NCBI GenBank assembly: GCA_936450465.1
Contig: OW388300.1
Coordinates: 47,972,878-48,036,877 of the forward strand
Length of the DNA: 64,000 nucleotides
From: Gibbula magus
Taxonomy: Eukaryota; Mollusca; Gastropoda; Trochida; Trochidae
Direction of reading: 5' to 3'
Shown: piece by piece, positions 61,386 to 64,000 of the stretch
Layout: every line of letters begins with the position of its first letter
How positions within the stretch are numbered: the stretch's first letter is position 1
Program-made: the position numbers and the translations under genes
Notes under the pieces: generated by a model
What the model was told of the DNA's origin: nothing
Databases searched by the model: none
What the model saw: the letters and a program-made list of their open reading frames with translations, nothing else

Positions 61386-62592
61386 GTGGCCACCATCTGG
61401 TCACCTATAATTACCATTACCAATTTATTTACTGTCTTTAGAAATAATGCATTTTTCTACGTAAATGGCCACAGCCTCGAAACTGTGTTATATGGAACAC
61501 CGCAAACCAGTGATAATGTTAATAGGAACATAATCGCATCCCTCCATCAATATATCATTAAAACAAAGCGCTTTGATAAAGCATCTTATATACGTGTATC
61601 CATCACTTAAGAACAACGTAGCTGTATCATTAATAAAGTGGAACTGCAAAGAATCTTTCATAAACAACAATCATGTAGGCATGGTATCATTATGCTTTAG
61701 TTTGTCATGTTTGTGTCTAGTTCTTGTGTGTTTGTTATTATATGTATGTACTGGTGAGGTATTAATATAAGCAAAAGTTTTGCTTGTTTACCAAACCAGA
61801 TTCTCTATGAATAAAACTACGTTTAAACCAATTACCAACGGATTCGTGGGTTATTTTAATTGCACAGGGTTTTGTACTGTACACTAGGGGTTGTGACAAC
61901 ACTGCAAGAGTCCGCAAACAAAGTTGACTCCAAGGTCACAGGTGGACTCGGACCCGGCCCCTCAAGTTCGCTGGATTGCTCAACTGGCGCCTTTGCCGAC
62001 TATATATACATTTTTTAATAATGTTGCATAACAACCAATACGTCCCAACCAATATCTCCACTCGGAATGCGTCTTCAAAGGAGGGTTCTGTCGCAATTTT
62101 GGATGTTTTGCATTAGGTGAACTGATCCCACGTTGTACATTGTACTTAATGTTACAACTTTTTAATAACTAAAGACATACATTGATAGAGTATTCACATA
62201 TTAACACATAACATGTCATACAACTATTAAACAATTTGCTGTTATGATGTAGCATAGTTTTCCCCACTCTCAGTGCCGAATGGCTTCAGTTCTCATTGGG
62301 TTTTTTTTGTATTGTTCAACACATGTGCGCTTATGTATCAAGTTGTGAAATATAAAACCATCAAAATATTGCTTTCATTAGCTATAGCATCTTTCAATTT
62401 AATTGTGTTTTAATCATGTATTAATATTATATATGTGTAAACAGGAGTATCCTCTCGAATTTCGTTTCAACAAAAACTACCCCGATAGAACCCACCTTTT
62501 AAGAACACCAAAAAGAAGCACTGGTTGTTTCTGTAGGTGTTAGATAGACGGTTATTTCACAGAGTGTTTAATTAACTACTATGTTGTACTGA
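61386..62592. other. AT-rich DNA, no supportable genes
   Basis: Short frames only. Confidence 0.4.
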
Positions 62593-63167
62593 ACTCACGG
62601 GCAAAAGAAACGTCCCCATACGAAATACAAGATATTTCAATCATCGGGCGATAAATGCGACTGAAACAGCGTTACACCATGTCTTCAGAACCCAACAATA
62701 CTAAATATGAATTTTCAAAACATTATCTATTCATAACTCTGAGAAACACAAGTTTTAAGAAATGGTCGTTTTGGAATCTCCTTAACTAGACGAGATAGAA
62801 GCCTCAAAAAGCCAGTTTTGGCTTGTTTTGAGACGTCCTACAGTAAAGACGCGTCAACAAATTTAAATCAAAGAAGGTTATTTATGTCGAGGATATCTTA
62901 AGTTAATTAAATTTCTACTTTTTCAATGTTTTAAACTTAAATACTAAATATTGTGGGCCAAAAACATCTTTAAAAAACGATTTTAGCACCCCATGTCAAT
63001 TTGAACAGATGTAAAAATAAAAATTGCATACTCTGATGTATGAAATTGTGAATATTTCTTAAGAAAACATGTGGCTACCAAATACATACACAATCTATTT
63101 TCTCCGACATCAATATTTCATTTTATACTGTTTTCAAAATGTGGTGACGTTTCTTTTGCCCGTGAGT
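62593..63167. mobile_element. 575-bp element with 20-bp perfect TIRs
   Basis: ACTCACGGGCAAAAGAAACG at the left and its exact complement at the right. The match extends a few bases inward (TCCCCA against the complement of TGGTGA, with one difference). No protein frame, so a nonautonomous DNA transposon. A target duplication is not obvious. A decayed relative sits at 57.4-57.8 kb. Confidence 0.85.
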
Positions 63168-63634
63168 TTATGTAATACTATGCCATATGTAATTGACGTT
63201 ACACTTCAATGATATTTTTAATACGGATGTATTCAAATATGTCCATTCAATCTCAAGTGTTGTCATCCAGTCGTTGCATTTACGTGTAAAGAATCTTGTT
63301 CCGTTCATAAATGTAGATATAAAGTGTTACAGATCAATACATCTGGTGACAGTGAATTGTGACTAAAATTTGGACAAAATGATATATTCACAGCCTGTGG
63401 AGATAGTGTGTGGAAAGTACAAATTCAAAGGTATTCTTATTTTAAAAAAGAAAGGAATAATTAAAGGCGACCCGATTTTATTATGGAAACCCGAGATTCC
63501 ATAATTGACCAACGTAAATAACATAAGTGAGAAGTTCAAATTCTATCAAAAACCTATTTTTATACTTTAACTAAGATATTGACGAAAATTCCAACTTTCT
63601 ACCCCGCACCGTACGTGAGATACAGACCCCCTTG
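63168..63634. other. AT-rich spacer, nothing recognised
   Basis: No repeats or frames of note before the palindrome array. Confidence 0.4.
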
Positions 63635-63885
63635 CCCATGGGTATGCCCATGGGCAAGTTCGCCCATGGGCCTGCCCATGGGCCGGCCCATGGGCGAGAG
63701 GTTGTTAAAATTTGAGTTACACAAAAATTATTTTCTAATTTTTAATAATGGGTCTAGCAGTAACATATTTTAGGTATTTGTGAACTCCCCCCATGCAAAG
63801 GAAATTATTTTTCCCATGGGCGAGATTTCCCATGGGCGAGACTTCGCCCATGGGCCAGGTTTCCCATGGGCGGATTTCCCATGGG
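63635..63885. repeat. Array of ten CCCATGGG palindromes in two clusters
   Basis: Exact CCCATGGG starts at 63,635; 63,647; 63,663; 63,675; 63,687 and, after a 118-bp AT-rich gap, at 63,813; 63,829; 63,847; 63,863; 63,878. Most are extended to GCCCATGGGC. Spacing within clusters is 12-18 bp, with varied linkers (CAAGTTC, CGAGATTT, CAGGTTT). The Pro-Met-Gly-rich frame across the first cluster (63,579-63,773) is a translation of the repeat, not a supported gene. Confidence 0.97.
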
Positions 63886-63887
63886 CC

Positions 63888-64000
63888 AATGTTGACTTTG
63901 GCAAACATATAATGTTTGTGAAATGTTGACTTTGAAAAAAAAATGTTTGTGAAATGTTGACTTTGGAAAAAAATAGAATGTTTGTGAAATGTTGACTTTG
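63888..64000 (+). repeat. 31-35-bp tandem repeat running off the window
   Basis: AATGTTGACTTTG occurs at 63,888; 63,922; 63,953 and 63,988, each followed by an A-rich run and ATGTTTGTGAA. The array continues beyond the right edge, so its length is unknown. Confidence 0.95.

Noticed and set aside
63579..63773. Pro/Met/Gly-repeat protein at the right edge
   Set aside because: The frame simply translates the CCCATGGG palindrome array; linker lengths are not multiples of three in the second cluster.

Overview
This is AT-rich, intron-and-repeat-type eukaryotic DNA with no complete conserved host gene that I can recognise. It looks like an intergenic or heterochromatin-like stretch of a mollusc genome. 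A gastropod of the abalone type is most likely. The basis is a GAGTGAGTGAGTT...ACGCCGC...GCAATATTGCAGCC...GGCGGC repeat motif near 46.3 kb that I associate with Haliotis, plus the AAGGTCAAGGTCA minisatellite elements, AGGGAGATAATCA-type motifs and foldback palindromes common in mollusc genomes. The species call is inference; the repeats are seen directly.

Layout. 1-0.5 kb: decayed 3' end of a non-LTR retrotransposon on the minus strand. 0.7-40.0 kb: a four-copy head-to-tail array of one large segmental repeat whose ancestral unit is about 7 kb. Copy A (0.70-11.54 kb) and copy D (25.93-40.0 kb) are diverged and swollen by private insertions. Copies B (11,541-18,733) and C (18,734-25,926) are exactly 7,193 bp each and almost identical. 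Each copy carries its own insertions. Copy A has a foldback element that appears to hold a small spliced gene (7.48-8.96 kb) and a Mutator-like MITE with a 10-bp target duplication (10,928-11,364). B and C share a minisatellite-cored element. B, C and D share a GTCCCCCGCC-ended TIR element. D alone has a 1.3-kb foldback element and an L1/Tx1-like LINE. That LINE has been torn and re-amplified with host sequence into three 1,553-bp chimeric tandem units whose junctions show microhomology. Near the end of each copy is a fossil Tc1-type transposase tail; in B, C and D it is followed by a broken coding fragment of unknown identity.

40.0-64.0 kb: single-copy-looking AT-rich DNA with two more LINE relics (40.6-41.8 and 52.5-53.85 kb, plus strand), several TIR-bounded nonautonomous elements (44.3, 47.1, 57.4, 62.6 kb), a large near-perfect foldback palindrome (55.7 kb), a decayed unidentified coding remnant (48.4-48.7 kb), and at the right edge an array of ten exact CCCATGGG palindromes followed by a 31-35-bp tandem repeat running off the window.

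No tRNA, rRNA, CRISPR array or operon structure was seen, as expected for such DNA. The most notable items are the four-copy array with insertion-polymorphic units, the chimeric LINE/host amplification, the spliced Cys-rich mini-gene inside a foldback transposon, and the palindromic CCCATGGG array.
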